A stretch of 64,000 nucleotides of DNA from CAYFVU01 sp964594775 (GTDB taxonomy: Bacteria > Spirochaetota > Spirochaetia > DSM-16054 > Sediminispirochaetaceae), in assembly GCA_964594775.1 (NCBI GenBank), contig CAZQNO010000002.1, forward strand, positions 1 through 64,000, written 5' to 3'. Shown piece after piece: positions 26,442 through 35,256 of this stretch. Each line of letters starts with the position of its first letter. Positions within the stretch are counted from its first letter, which is position 1. The position numbers and the translations under genes were made by a program. The notes under the pieces were generated by a model that saw nothing but the letters and a program-made list of their open reading frames with translations, did no database searches and was not told the origin of the DNA.

Positions 26442-27513
26442 AGATCTCCACATTCGAAAGATCGTTCCCCTCATCGCTCCGGTCGAACTCAAGAATCGAT
26501 ATGCGGTTGAGCCCGATATTGCCGAACACGTATTCGAAAGCCGGGAGGCGATAAAGCGGATCATCCGCAGAGAGGATCCGCGGCTCTTAGGCATAGTCGG
26601 TCCCTGTTCCATTCACGATACCAAGGCTGCAATGGAATATGCCGGCAAGCTGAAGGAACTTTCCCTGCGGGTAGAGGAGCACCTTTTCCTGGTCATGCGG
26701 GTTTACTTCGAAAAGCCGAGAACAACCGTCGGCTGGCAGGGACTCATTCTCGATCCCGACATCGACGGCAGCTACGATATTTCGAAGGGTTTGGAGATCG
26801 CACGAAAGACCCTCATAGATATTAACCGGATGGGACTTCCGACGGGTTCGGAGATCCTCGATCCCATTGTCCCTCAGTATATAGACGATCTCGTTTCCTG
26901 GGCGGCGATCGGGGCCAGGACGACGGAAAGTCAAACCCATCGCAATATTTCCAGCGGACTCTCCATGCCCGTAGGTTTCAAGAACGGTACCGGCGGCAAC
27001 TATGAGCTTGCGATAAATGCAATGAAGTCGGCCATGCACCCGGCGAGTTTTATCGGTATAGACCCGGACGGCAATACCTGCATTTTTCATACCACCGGCA
27101 ATGATACGGTCCACATCATCCTCAGAGGCGGAAATGCGGGGCCCAACTACCACGAGGAAGACTTGGAGGAGGTGGAGGAAATGCTAAAACTGGCCCAACT
27201 AAACCCCTCGGTGCTTGTCGATTGCAGCCACGCGAATTCCGGAAAACGTCACATCCGTCAGCGGCGGGTCCTCAGGTCAATCGTAGATCAGGCGGTGCGG
27301 GGAAACCGCAGCATTTTGGGTTTTATGCTCGAGAGTAATCTCTTTGCGGGAAAGCAGCGCATTCCCGCCGACATCGGCGATCTAACATACGGCATCTCTA
27401 TAACCGACGAGTGCATAGGATGGGAGGAGACGGAGGATAGTATCATGCGTACTTTCGAGACTCTCAAAGAGAAGAGTACGAAGGGCAAGATAGAATTTTC
27501 TCACTGGAATTGA
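26428..27513 (+). CDS. aroG: 3-deoxy-7-phosphoheptulonate synthase, class I
   Basis: 361 residues, the AroF/G/H type. It condenses PEP and erythrose-4-phosphate, the first step of aromatic amino acid synthesis. LLGIVGPCSIHDTKAAMEYA (about 51-70), MRVYFEKPRTTVGWQGLI, ARTTESQTHRNISSG, VGFKNGTGG and VDCSHANSGK contain the metal and substrate residues. Which amino acid feeds back cannot be told. ATG 26428, behind GGGGAAAAACGA, was chosen over the longer frame, which lies inside the synthetase gene. It shares an operon with an acyl-CoA synthetase and a DJ-1 protein, an unusual pairing. Confidence 0.95.
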   Translation: MRKIRDLHIRKIVPLIAPVELKNRYAVEPDIAEHVFESREAIKRIIRREDPRLLGIVGPCSIHDTKAAMEYAGKLKELSLRVEEHLFLVMRVYFEKPRTTVGWQGLILDPDIDGSYDISKGLEIARKTLIDINRMGLPTGSEILDPIVPQYIDDLVSWAAIGARTTESQTHRNISSGLSMPVGFKNGTGGNYELAINAMKSAMHPASFIGIDPDGNTCIFHTTGNDTVHIILRGGNAGPNYHEEDLEEVEEMLKLAQLNPSVLVDCSHANSGKRHIRQRRVLRSIVDQAVRGNRSILGFMLESNLFAGKQRIPADIGDLTYGISITDECIGWEETEDSIMRTFETLKEKSTKGKIEFSHWN

Positions 27514-27524
27514 GGAGGATGATC

Positions 27525-28076
27525 ATGAAACGTGCAGCGGTGCTCTTTGCGGACGGCTTCGAAGAGGTCGAAGGGCTCACTCCGGTGGACCTTCTTCGCA
27601 GAAGCGGCATGGAGGTACAGATGGTCGGGGTGACGGGCATGCGGGTCACCGGCGGGCATGATATTGTCGTCGATGTCGATGTGAGCGCAGAGGAAGCGAA
27701 GGGCCCCTTCGACGCGGTGGTGATTCCCGGAGGAATGCCGGGGGCTTCTCATGTGGCGGAGAGCCGGGCGGCGGTTGCGCTGATCAAGGGAAACTTCGAA
27801 CGAGGGGCACTCGTAGCGGCCATCTGTGCCGCCCCGGCGGTTGTCCTCGAACCACTCGGCCTCATCAAGGGGAAACGGGTTACCTGTTATCCGGGTTTCG
27901 AGACGCGGATCGTGTCCGCAGCCTTCGAAGAGACACGGGTGGTCGTCGACGGCAACATCATAACGAGCAGGGGTCCCGGCACTGCCGCCGAATTTTCGGT
28001 GGCGATTATACAGTATCTTTTAGGAGCGGAAAAGGCGGACGAGGTTCGTACGAAGACGCTCACAATCCTCCCTTAA
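27525..28076 (+). CDS. DJ-1/PfpI family protein (deglycase/chaperone-like)
   Basis: 183 residues, DJ-1 type (YajL/ThiJ). The conserved Glu is in FADGFEEVEGLTPVDLLRR and the nucleophile elbow Cys in VAAICAAPAVVLEP (about residue 103). VIPGGMPGASHV and ITSRGPGTAAEFSVAI are also conserved. Such proteins are linked to oxidative stress defence and, disputedly, to deglycation. ATG 27525 follows GAGGAGGATGATC; two earlier ATGs in frame overlap the SD. It is the last gene of the unit and is followed by a strong hairpin. Confidence 0.9.
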   Translation: MKRAAVLFADGFEEVEGLTPVDLLRRSGMEVQMVGVTGMRVTGGHDIVVDVDVSAEEAKGPFDAVVIPGGMPGASHVAESRAAVALIKGNFERGALVAAICAAPAVVLEPLGLIKGKRVTCYPGFETRIVSAAFEETRVVVDGNIITSRGPGTAAEFSVAIIQYLLGAEKADEVRTKTLTILP

Positions 28077-28101
28077 TAGAATTAATCGGAGTCAAGAAAA
28101 G

Positions 28102-28132
28102 AAGGCTCCGGCCTTAAAAAAGCCGGAGCCTT
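28102..28132. terminator. Hairpin between convergent DJ-1 and ackA genes
   Basis: A perfect 11-bp stem AAGGCTCCGGC / GCCGGAGCCTT with a 9-nt A-rich loop. On the minus strand it is followed by CTTCTTTTC, a modest U-rich tail; on the plus strand the tail is poorer. It probably ends ackA and may work in both directions. Confidence 0.7.
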
Positions 28133-28144
28133 ATGGGGAAAAAC

Positions 28145-29485
28145 TCATTTAGCCGGCCGTGCGATAATCTTTTTCAGCGCGGGATTCTTTTCTATCTCCT
28201 TTTCTAAGCGGTTTTTTCTGCCGTGATTCACGTAGTCGGTCTCTTGAAAGGAGTAATGGAAGTTGGTGTGCACGTCGTAGCTTCCATTGATCAAGGCAAC
28301 GGTGTCCTCCGTCATCACCAATTCTTCGTCGGTGGGAATAACGAAAACCTTCGTCGGCGAGGAATCTGAGCTTATATCCGTTTCGGTATTTCGCGTGGCC
28401 GAGAGGTCGTTCTTATCAAGGTCCGCTTCTATGCCGATAGATCCGAGACCGTCGAGGATCTTTCTGCGGATCGCCGGGGCAAGTTCTCCGACGCCGGCGG
28501 TAAAGACGAGGGCATCCACCCTTTTGAGAATAGCCGCGTAACCGCCGATATATTTCTTTAATCGATGGACCTCCACGTCGATGGCCAGGGCCGAACGCTC
28601 GTCTCCCTCCTTAGCCGCCTTCTGAATATCTCTGCGATCGATATATTTCCCCGTTATACCGAGAATACCGCTCTTCTTGTTAAGGGCTTTCTCCACATCC
28701 GCCGGTTTCATGTCGGTATTGTTGAGAATATGAAAGATTACTGCGGGGTCGAAGTCACCGCTTCTCGTTCCCATGACCAAACCTTCGAGGGGCGTAAGCC
28801 CCATTGAGGTGTCGTAGGATACGCCGTCTTTGACGGCGCAGATGCTCGCTCCGTTTCCGATGTGACAGATTATGGCATTTATTTTACGGGGGTCCTTTCC
28901 CCGCAGGGCCGCCGTTCTCTTAGTAACGTAGAGAAAACTGGTACCGTGGAAACCGTACTTTCGTACTCCGTAGTCCTCGTACCATTGGTAGGGAAGGGCG
29001 TAGATAAAGGAGCTCTTGGGCATCGTCTGATGCCATGCGGTGTCCATGACCGCGCAGTGAGGGACGTCGGGGAGGATCTTCTGGGCCGCTTCGATGCCTT
29101 GAATGTTGGCGGGATTGTGAAGAGGCGCCAAATTGGAAACTTCTTTGAAGGCATTGAGGGCTTTTTCGTCGATAATAACCGACTTGTTGAACTTGTCACC
29201 GCCCTGTACGACCCTGTGACCCACCGCCTTGATCGTATCCATGGACTCGATGGCCCCTCTCTCCGGGTGCACGAGAGTGTCTACGATCAGGCGAATCGCC
29301 GTAGTATGATCCGGAACCTTGTGCTTCTCTTCGTAGCTTTCTTTCCCCGCGGCATTATGCTCTATTGCCGAAGTCTCTTGACCGATTCGCTCTACCACAC
29401 CGGTGGCGAGTATTTCCTTCGCTTCCCAGTCGTAAACCTGATACTTCACAGATGAACTTCCACAGTTGAGAGTAAGAATATTCAA
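28145..29485 (-). CDS. ackA: Acetate kinase
   Basis: 446 residues. AckA converts acetyl phosphate and ADP to acetate and ATP, the energy-yielding end of fermentation. Signatures: MNILTLNCGSSSVKYQVYD (1-19), YGFHGTSFLYV, ICHIGNGASICAVKDG, DTSMGLTPLEGLVMGTRSGD, and FTAGVGELAPAIRRKIL. The start codon is TTG, set by GGAGGACGCAT 7 nt upstream; no ATG fits. The gene is slightly longer than E. coli AckA (400), with a C-terminal tail of about 40 residues rich in Lys. No pta is in the window. Confidence 0.95.
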   Translation of the reverse strand: MNILTLNCGSSSVKYQVYDWEAKEILATGVVERIGQETSAIEHNAAGKESYEEKHKVPDHTTAIRLIVDTLVHPERGAIESMDTIKAVGHRVVQGGDKFNKSVIIDEKALNAFKEVSNLAPLHNPANIQGIEAAQKILPDVPHCAVMDTAWHQTMPKSSFIYALPYQWYEDYGVRKYGFHGTSFLYVTKRTAALRGKDPRKINAIICHIGNGASICAVKDGVSYDTSMGLTPLEGLVMGTRSGDFDPAVIFHILNNTDMKPADVEKALNKKSGILGITGKYIDRRDIQKAAKEGDERSALAIDVEVHRLKKYIGGYAAILKRVDALVFTAGVGELAPAIRRKILDGLGSIGIEADLDKNDLSATRNTETDISSDSSPTKVFVIPTDEELVMTEDTVALINGSYDVHTNFHYSFQETDYVNHGRKNRLEKEIEKNPALKKIIARPAK

Positions 29486-29601
29486 AATGCGTCCTCCATA
29501 ATACGATTATTTACCCATTTTCCCATGTAATAGAGCAATTTGCAACATGAAACGGCTGCAGAAATGAAGTAAACGGGACGCTTTGCTCCTAGTCGCTATT
29601 T

Positions 29602-30906
29602 ATGAGGGAGTTCACCGTAGGGCTAATTTTCTTTCTCGTCTCATCGCCGCTGCTTTTCGCGGAAGAAGAGACTATTCTGCTCGGTCACGAGGCGAAATTC
29701 GATCAAGAGGGGTATAGTCAGAGGTACGGCATAAGCACCGGCAGGGTCGAGTTTTCCGCCGTGCACGCTGCTGCAGGGAAAAAAGCTGCAACGGAAATCT
29801 ACCCCGGTATTCGTTCGGACCATCTGAAGGCGGGGTCCCTGCTACCGGAGGGGCTCTGCGCACTTGCGGGAAGAGGTCGTTACGCGGGCTATGCTATTTC
29901 ACGGCAGGCTTTTACCCCCAAGGTCCGGGTGGATTTCGGTTTCGATCCCGGAAGGAAAAGGGGAATCGCCTTTACGCCGACGGAAAACTCCGGACTCTAC
30001 TGGATCAGAGGAGATGCCGAATCGGTGCTCGGCAGCTACTGGAGCATGAGCGAACCGGCAGCGGTGGATTTTTGTCTCATGCGGGAGCGCTTTTTCGACG
30101 GACCGGAGGATGAGCTGTCCGCCGACAGGCCTCATAGAGGCCGAAGCGAAGAGCTGATTCGCGTCGCTTCAGGGATACGGGGAAGGCCTCGTCGATTCGG
30201 CAGTCTCTCGGTCTTCGGCGCCCATGTCTTTCTGCCGAGCCTTCCCGGAGGAAGCTTTGCCGGCATCCAAGGCCAGGGGGAATTCTCCCGATGGGCATAC
30301 GACATTTCGGCAGACTTTACCAGTGAGCGCTATGTATTCTCCGACGGCCGGGTCTCCAATCGCAGGAGAAACGCCTCAGCCGGTCTGGTCCTCTTTCCCG
30401 ATGCCGCAATCGAGCTCTGGGGGCGCGGCCTCTGCTCGGATGGCGGCGTCGATCTTCTTCCCGACCTCTATCACTACAGCAGCTGGAGGGCAAGCGGCGG
30501 GGCAATTCTACGGCTGTGGACCGTCGAGTTGCAGGCCGAGCAGGAGAGAGGAGTAGACTGGGAGATCGACGGTGCGGGCCAATGGAAGCGAGAGACCGCA
30601 CTCACGTTCACGCTGGAACAGAAGAGCCTTCGTTTCGAAATTCTCTACGAAATCGACGAAGGAGGGGAGACAGGCAAGGGAGTGTATAGGAAGAAACGGT
30701 TAAAAACGAAGACGGATATGGATTTCGATCCCCTTGAGGTGATGGTGAGTATGGAATCCGATGAGGGAGCCTTCTCTTGGGAAATCCGCATCGAGGCGGA
30801 GGTGACGAAACAGGGGGCAGTGTACGCCGCCTGCGGTGGAGAGAAGAGTATTCCCTCCTGGAGCCTAGGGTGGAAGATCGAGGGGGCATTCGCGTCTCGA
30901 AAATAG
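29602..30906 (+). CDS. Exported protein of unknown function, possible outer-membrane beta-barrel
   Basis: 434 residues, not assigned to a family. A signal peptide covers about 1-20 (FTVGLIFFLVSSPLLFAEE). The rest has no hydrophobic helices, is rich in Gly, Arg and aromatics, and in the second half alternates polar and hydrophobic residues with frequent W/Y/F, the pattern of transmembrane beta strands (for example SRWAYDISADFTSERYVF). An outer-membrane or periplasmic position is therefore inferred. It has no obvious SD and converges with mgtE, 23 bp apart. Base composition is like its neighbours. Confidence 0.5.
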   Translation: MREFTVGLIFFLVSSPLLFAEEETILLGHEAKFDQEGYSQRYGISTGRVEFSAVHAAAGKKAATEIYPGIRSDHLKAGSLLPEGLCALAGRGRYAGYAISRQAFTPKVRVDFGFDPGRKRGIAFTPTENSGLYWIRGDAESVLGSYWSMSEPAAVDFCLMRERFFDGPEDELSADRPHRGRSEELIRVASGIRGRPRRFGSLSVFGAHVFLPSLPGGSFAGIQGQGEFSRWAYDISADFTSERYVFSDGRVSNRRRNASAGLVLFPDAAIELWGRGLCSDGGVDLLPDLYHYSSWRASGGAILRLWTVELQAEQERGVDWEIDGAGQWKRETALTFTLEQKSLRFEILYEIDEGGETGKGVYRKKRLKTKTDMDFDPLEVMVSMESDEGAFSWEIRIEAEVTKQGAVYAACGGEKSIPSWSLGWKIEGAFASRK

Positions 30907-30929
30907 CAGGTGCTGCAAAATGCTCCGCA

Positions 30930-32276
30930 TCAAAGCTTGAGCAGAATTTTCGCCGTTTCGAAGTAGATGGTGAGCCCGCAGACGTCGATGAGCGTTGCCA
31001 TGAGGGGGGCGGACATCACCGTCGGATCGAAACCGAGGCGGTGTATCAGCAGGGGAGCCAGGGTGCCGATAATATTGGAAATGAAGACCACGAAGCTGAG
31101 GGACAGACCGATCACCAGTCCCGGAAAAATTCCCACCCCGGGGGGGAGGAGGACGCTTCTTGCGATTATGACCGCACCGGTTACTATTCCCATGAGCAGA
31201 CCCACGAAGATCTCCCTCAGCATTATTCTGCCGATTTGACGAAAGTGGATCTCACCCGTCGCTAAGCCCCGGATCATGAGGGTGGATGATTGACTGCCGG
31301 AATTGCCTCCGGTTTGGGTGATGACGGGCATAAAGATGAAGAGAAAGGCGGCTCCGATGACGATATCTTCATAGTGATGGACCACATTCGTCGTGATGGT
31401 TCCGAAGAGAAGGAGGATAATCAGCCAGGGTACCCGCTTTTTTACCATTCCCCAGACCGAGGTATCCATGTAGCTGTCGGCCTCCCCCGACATGCCGCCC
31501 ATCTTGTAGACATCTTCGGTCTGCTCTTCCCGTATGACGTCGATTACGTCGTCGAAGGTGACCACTCCCAGAAGAATGTTGTTTGAATCCACAACGGGCA
31601 CCGAAGCAAGGTCGTAATCTTCGAGAATCTTTGCCACCTCTTCCTGGTCCGTCTCGTCGAATACCGAGATCACCCGGGTATCCATCAGTTCTTCGACCGG
31701 AGTATCGTCTTTCGCCCCGAGAAGGTCCTTGATGGATAGTGAACCGATGAGCCGCTGCAGATCGTCGAGGACGTAAATGTAGTAGATGAATTCCACTTCG
31801 CGTACCTTCGAGCGCATAAAGTTAAGGGCGGCCCCGACGGTGATAGTGGCCCGCACGGCGATGTACCGGGGTGTCATCAGCCCTGCCGCGTCGTCCTCGT
31901 CGAAACGGAGAAGAAAGAGCATCTCCCGCTTCGCCTCATCGCTGAGGTTCTCCCATACCGAACGGCGGACCTCGTGGCTCACCGACTGCACGATGTCCAC
32001 AAGGTCATCCGGTTCCATGGCGCGGAAAAGGGCACGTTTTCCCTGCACGGAGAGGGAGGCGATTACCTTCTCCTGTTCGGCGTTGGGGAGTTCGGTTATG
32101 AGATCGAGTTTCTTTTCATTATCCAGATGGAGAAAGATCTCCGCCGCTTCCTCTTCGGATAAATCCCTCCACTCGTTGGCCAGTTCACCGGTGGCCTGTT
32201 CGGAAAAGAGAGAGCGGATATCTTCGTGACTCAGAATTTCCCGGTATTTTCTGAAGTAATCGATATTGGTGCTCAT
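30930..32276 (-). CDS. mgtE: Magnesium transporter MgtE
   Basis: 448 residues, standard length. MgtE_N superhelical domain (about 20-130), tandem CBS domains (about 135-255, with LMTPRYIAVRATITV and LGVVTFDDVIDVIREEQTEDVYKMGG), then the five-helix TM domain (about 285-448) with PVITQTGGNSGSQSSTLMIRGLATGEI, which lines the ion path. It takes up Mg2+ and is gated by Mg2+ bound to the cytosolic domains. ATG 32276, behind GGGGAGACGAATC, overlaps the murB stop by 4 bp (ATGA), so murB and mgtE are co-transcribed. Confidence 0.95.
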   Translation of the reverse strand: MSTNIDYFRKYREILSHEDIRSLFSEQATGELANEWRDLSEEEAAEIFLHLDNEKKLDLITELPNAEQEKVIASLSVQGKRALFRAMEPDDLVDIVQSVSHEVRRSVWENLSDEAKREMLFLLRFDEDDAAGLMTPRYIAVRATITVGAALNFMRSKVREVEFIYYIYVLDDLQRLIGSLSIKDLLGAKDDTPVEELMDTRVISVFDETDQEEVAKILEDYDLASVPVVDSNNILLGVVTFDDVIDVIREEQTEDVYKMGGMSGEADSYMDTSVWGMVKKRVPWLIILLLFGTITTNVVHHYEDIVIGAAFLFIFMPVITQTGGNSGSQSSTLMIRGLATGEIHFRQIGRIMLREIFVGLLMGIVTGAVIIARSVLLPPGVGIFPGLVIGLSLSFVVFISNIIGTLAPLLIHRLGFDPTVMSAPLMATLIDVCGLTIYFETAKILLKL

Positions 32277-33208
32277 GATTCGTCTCCCCACTCTCCGATG
32301 AGTCGTATCTCCGGTTCGAGTTTTCTCCCGAGCTGTACCCGAACCAGTTCTCCGGCGGACTCCATCAATTCTCTCACATCCCGCGCCTTTGCGCTACCTA
32401 AATTGATGATGATGTTTGCGTGAAAGGGGGCTATCTGTGCATCTCCGATCCTCTTTCCCTTCAGTCCTAGTTGATCGAGGATTACCCCCGTCGGTTTTCC
32501 GAGGGAGCGGTCGTTCTTGAAGATCGAACCGGCGGAGGGATGGAGAAAGTGCCCTTTTTTCTTTCTGTCGAGAAAGACCTCCTCCATCTCTCGACGAATA
32601 TCCGCCTTCCCTGCCCTGCGAAGAGAGAAGGAAGCCCGAAATATGGTGAAGCCGCCGGATTGAAAGGGAGAGCGTTTGTAGGCAAAGTCCGGATGGGGCA
32701 TATCGATGCGGCCGTCCAAGGTCTTCTCGTCGATATACTCTATCCACTCCGCCGTTTCCGATATGGAACGTCCGTAACACCGTGCATTCATCCAGAGGGC
32801 GCCGCCGGTGCTTCCCGGCATCCGGTAGATAAACTCCAATCCGGAGAGACCCTCTTCGGCGGCTCGAAGAGATACGTCGCTTATCGGCGTGCCGGCTTCA
32901 ACTATAAGGCGGTTCTCTACCCGTGTCACCGAATCGAGCCCCGACATATCGATCACCAGTCCGCGTATCCCCGCATCGGCCACAAGAATGTTCGCCCCCC
33001 CGCCGATGATATAGCGGGGAAGAGAGTGCTCCTCGGCAAAGGATAAGAGGGTCTTGAGCTCGTTCTTCGACGCAGGAGCTGCGTAGAGATCCGCCGGACC
33101 GCCTATTTCGAACGTTGTGTGCAGCGACATCGGCTCCGAGAGGCGAAGGCTTCCGGCAATGTTGATTTTTTCGGCCAATTTTTTTACAGTGTTATCCACG
33201 TCGTTCAC
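32273..33208 (-). CDS. murB: UDP-N-acetylenolpyruvoylglucosamine reductase
   Basis: About 311 residues, type II MurB (short, lacking the extra loop). It reduces UDP-GlcNAc-enolpyruvate to UDP-MurNAc using NADPH and FAD. TTFEIGGPADLY, IIGGGANILVADAGIRGLVI (FAD), YRMPGSTGGALWMNARCYG, the catalytic serine in HPSAGSIFKN, and HANIIINLGSAKARDV are in order. The start is uncertain: GTG 33208 was chosen; GTG 33199 is also possible. An AGAGGA lies before GTG 33208 but overlaps the predicted -10/transcription start region. It diverges from cysS. Confidence 0.92.
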   Translation of the reverse strand: MNDVDNTVKKLAEKINIAGSLRLSEPMSLHTTFEIGGPADLYAAPASKNELKTLLSFAEEHSLPRYIIGGGANILVADAGIRGLVIDMSGLDSVTRVENRLIVEAGTPISDVSLRAAEEGLSGLEFIYRMPGSTGGALWMNARCYGRSISETAEWIEYIDEKTLDGRIDMPHPDFAYKRSPFQSGGFTIFRASFSLRRAGKADIRREMEEVFLDRKKKGHFLHPSAGSIFKNDRSLGKPTGVILDQLGLKGKRIGDAQIAPFHANIIINLGSAKARDVRELMESAGELVRVQLGRKLEPEIRLIGEWGDES

Positions 33209-33217
33209 CCGTTCCTC

Positions 33218-33224
33218 TATAATA
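33218..33224. promoter_or_regulatory. Overlapping divergent -10 elements of murB and cysS
   Basis: TATAAT reads forward at 33218-33223 and TATTAT reads on the minus strand at 33219-33224, one base apart. Matching -35 elements are weak on both sides, so this is a suggestion of a symmetric bidirectional promoter. Confidence 0.4.
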
Positions 33225-33279
33225 CGGGAAAGGGAGAGTGATTTCCAGCGGTACGCGGAAGGAACGGAAGGAGCAGAAC

Positions 33280-34701
33280 ATGCAGTTACGTCTTTACAAC
33301 ACCATGAGCCGCCGAATCGAAGACTTTTATACCCTAGAACCCGATCTGGTAAAGCTCTATACCTGCGGACCGACGGTCTACAATTACGCACATATTGGAA
33401 ACCTGAGGACCTACGTCTTTGAAGATGTGCTGAGGCGCAGTTTGGAGTATGTCGGCTATCGGGTCGAACAGGTGATGAACATCACCGACGTGGGTCACCT
33501 TACCGACGATGCCGACGAGGGTGAGGACAAGATGGTCAAGAGTTCCCGGGAAAAAGGAATGACCGTCTGGGACATAGCCCAATTCTATACCGATGCCTTT
33601 TTCGAAGATGTGAAGGAACTGAACATCTTGGCGCCGACAGAGACCCCCAAGGCAACGGAACATGTAGGGGATATGATCGAACTGATCGAGCGGCTGGAAA
33701 AAAAGGGGAAGACCTATACTTCCGGAGGGAATGTCTACTTCAGTATCGATACCTTTCCCGAGTACGGCCGTTTAGCGCGTCTTGACACACAGGAGCTCAA
33801 ATCGGGAGCGCGAATCGATGTAGATGCCAATAAAAAGAATCCGAGAGACTTCGTCCTCTGGTTTACTAAATCGAAATTCGAACATCAGGCGATGCTGTGG
33901 GATTCTCCGTGGGGAAGAGGATACCCCGGCTGGCATATCGAATGCTCGGCAATGAGCATGAGGTATCTCGGTGAGCAGTTCGATATTCACTGCGGCGGCG
34001 TCGACCACATACCGGTCCATCACAGCAATGAAATAGCCCAGTCCGAGTCTGCAACGGGAAAGAAATGGGTCAACTTTTGGGTTCACGGAGAGTTCCTCAT
34101 CATGGATTCGGGGAAAATGGCCAAATCGGCGGGGAACTTCATCACGCTTCGGACCCTCAAAGAGCAGGGCTATCATCCCCTCGATTACCGCTACTTCTGT
34201 CTCGGCGGGCATTACCGCAGTCAGCTGCAGTTCAGCGTCGATTCATTGAACGCCGCCCGTTCGGCCCGGCGAAACCTCGTGGAACGGATAAAGGAGCTGC
34301 AAACTCAGGCAGGAGAGGGTGCTGAGCTTCCTCCCGTGGAAGAACTCGGCAAGGAAGCAGGGAAATATCTCGAACTTTTCAGAGCTGCCGTGTGCGAAGA
34401 TCTCCACGTGCCGAAGGCCTTGGGGGTGCTCTGGAATCTCATGAAGGATGAGGAGGTCGAGGCGAAACAGAAGCTCGCCGTGCTCTTGGACATGGACAGA
34501 GTCTTAGGACTGGACTTGGCGGAGAGCGGAAGCGCCGGTTCCCGAATCGACGATGAATCTCTCGCCCTTGTCAAGGAGAGGGAAGAGGCGAGAAAGGCGA
34601 AGAATTTTGCCCGGGCCGATGAAATTCGCGATGAGCTCGAAAAACGGGGCATTACCATAAAAGATACCCCGAAAGGAACGGTCTGGTCCGTCTCGGTGTA
34701 A
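33280..34701 (+). CDS. cysS: Cysteinyl-tRNA synthetase
   Basis: 473 residues, class I. LYTCGPTVYNYAHIGNLRTY contains the zinc Cys and the HIGH-like motif (HIGN, about 39); GWHIECSAMS and HHSNEIAQSE hold the other zinc ligands; GKMAKSAGNF is the KMSKS motif. The DALR-type anticodon domain and the last FARADEIRDELEKRGI helix complete the enzyme. ATG 33280 follows GGAAGGAGCAGAAC; the upstream open frame overlaps murB. The next gene, an ECF sigma factor, begins 27 bp after its stop. Confidence 0.96.
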   Translation: MQLRLYNTMSRRIEDFYTLEPDLVKLYTCGPTVYNYAHIGNLRTYVFEDVLRRSLEYVGYRVEQVMNITDVGHLTDDADEGEDKMVKSSREKGMTVWDIAQFYTDAFFEDVKELNILAPTETPKATEHVGDMIELIERLEKKGKTYTSGGNVYFSIDTFPEYGRLARLDTQELKSGARIDVDANKKNPRDFVLWFTKSKFEHQAMLWDSPWGRGYPGWHIECSAMSMRYLGEQFDIHCGGVDHIPVHHSNEIAQSESATGKKWVNFWVHGEFLIMDSGKMAKSAGNFITLRTLKEQGYHPLDYRYFCLGGHYRSQLQFSVDSLNAARSARRNLVERIKELQTQAGEGAELPPVEELGKEAGKYLELFRAAVCEDLHVPKALGVLWNLMKDEEVEAKQKLAVLLDMDRVLGLDLAESGSAGSRIDDESLALVKEREEARKAKNFARADEIRDELEKRGITIKDTPKGTVWSVSV

Positions 34702-34728
34702 CGATTCCGACCCTGTGTTGTTCTAGAT

Positions 34729-35256
34729 ATGAAGATACATACTGATGATCCGGAAACGTTCAACGCCGTATACCAAGAGGTGTTTCCTCTCGTTTTGAGG
34801 GTTTCACACGGAATAACGATGGACCTGGATATCGCTGAAGACATCTGTCAGGAGGCGTTTATCAAGTTTTTTCACCACTCGACACCCTTTCCTTCATCGG
34901 AGCAGGCTAAGTATTGGCTCCTGAGGGTGGTAAAGAACCTCTCCTTTAACTATTTCAAGAGGAAAAAGCGGGAACGCAGTGCGGTGGAGAATTACTTCTT
35001 CCTTCCCAAGCCCTCCGCCGGCAGCGGCGAGGAGGAACTCTTAAAATCGGAAACCGAACGCCTGGTACAAGAGGCAGTTGCAAAGCTTCCCGATAAGCTA
35101 AAAGCGGTCATTGTGCTGAAGGAGTTTGCCCAACTCAGTTATAGAGAGATCGCATCAATACTGCATATAACGGAAAATAACGTTAAAGTCCGCGTCCACA
35201 GGGCCCGGATGCAACTCGGTGAGTATATCGAAGAGGAGGACGTTTATGTGCGTTGA
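34729..35256 (+). CDS. ECF-type RNA polymerase sigma factor
   Basis: 175 residues with sigma regions 2 and 4 only. Region 2: LDIAEDICQEAFIKFF (about 37-52) and SSEQAKYWLLRVVKNLSFNYFKR (about 60-82). Region 4: KLPDKLKAVIVLKEFAQLSYREIA and TENNVKVRVHRARMQL, an HTH for the -35 element. It directs polymerase to a specific set of promoters. The next gene is a ZAS anti-sigma, with 11 bp overlap, as is usual. There is no SD before ATG 34729 and only 27 bp after cysS, so it may be read through from cysS. No clear ECF self-promoter was seen. Confidence 0.9.
   Translation: MKIHTDDPETFNAVYQEVFPLVLRVSHGITMDLDIAEDICQEAFIKFFHHSTPFPSSEQAKYWLLRVVKNLSFNYFKRKKRERSAVENYFFLPKPSAGSGEEELLKSETERLVQEAVAKLPDKLKAVIVLKEFAQLSYREIASILHITENNVKVRVHRARMQLGEYIEEEDVYVR

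Noticed and set aside
28077..28144. Riboswitch between the DJ-1 and ackA genes
   Set aside because: It is a simple hairpin between convergent genes, so it fits a terminator.
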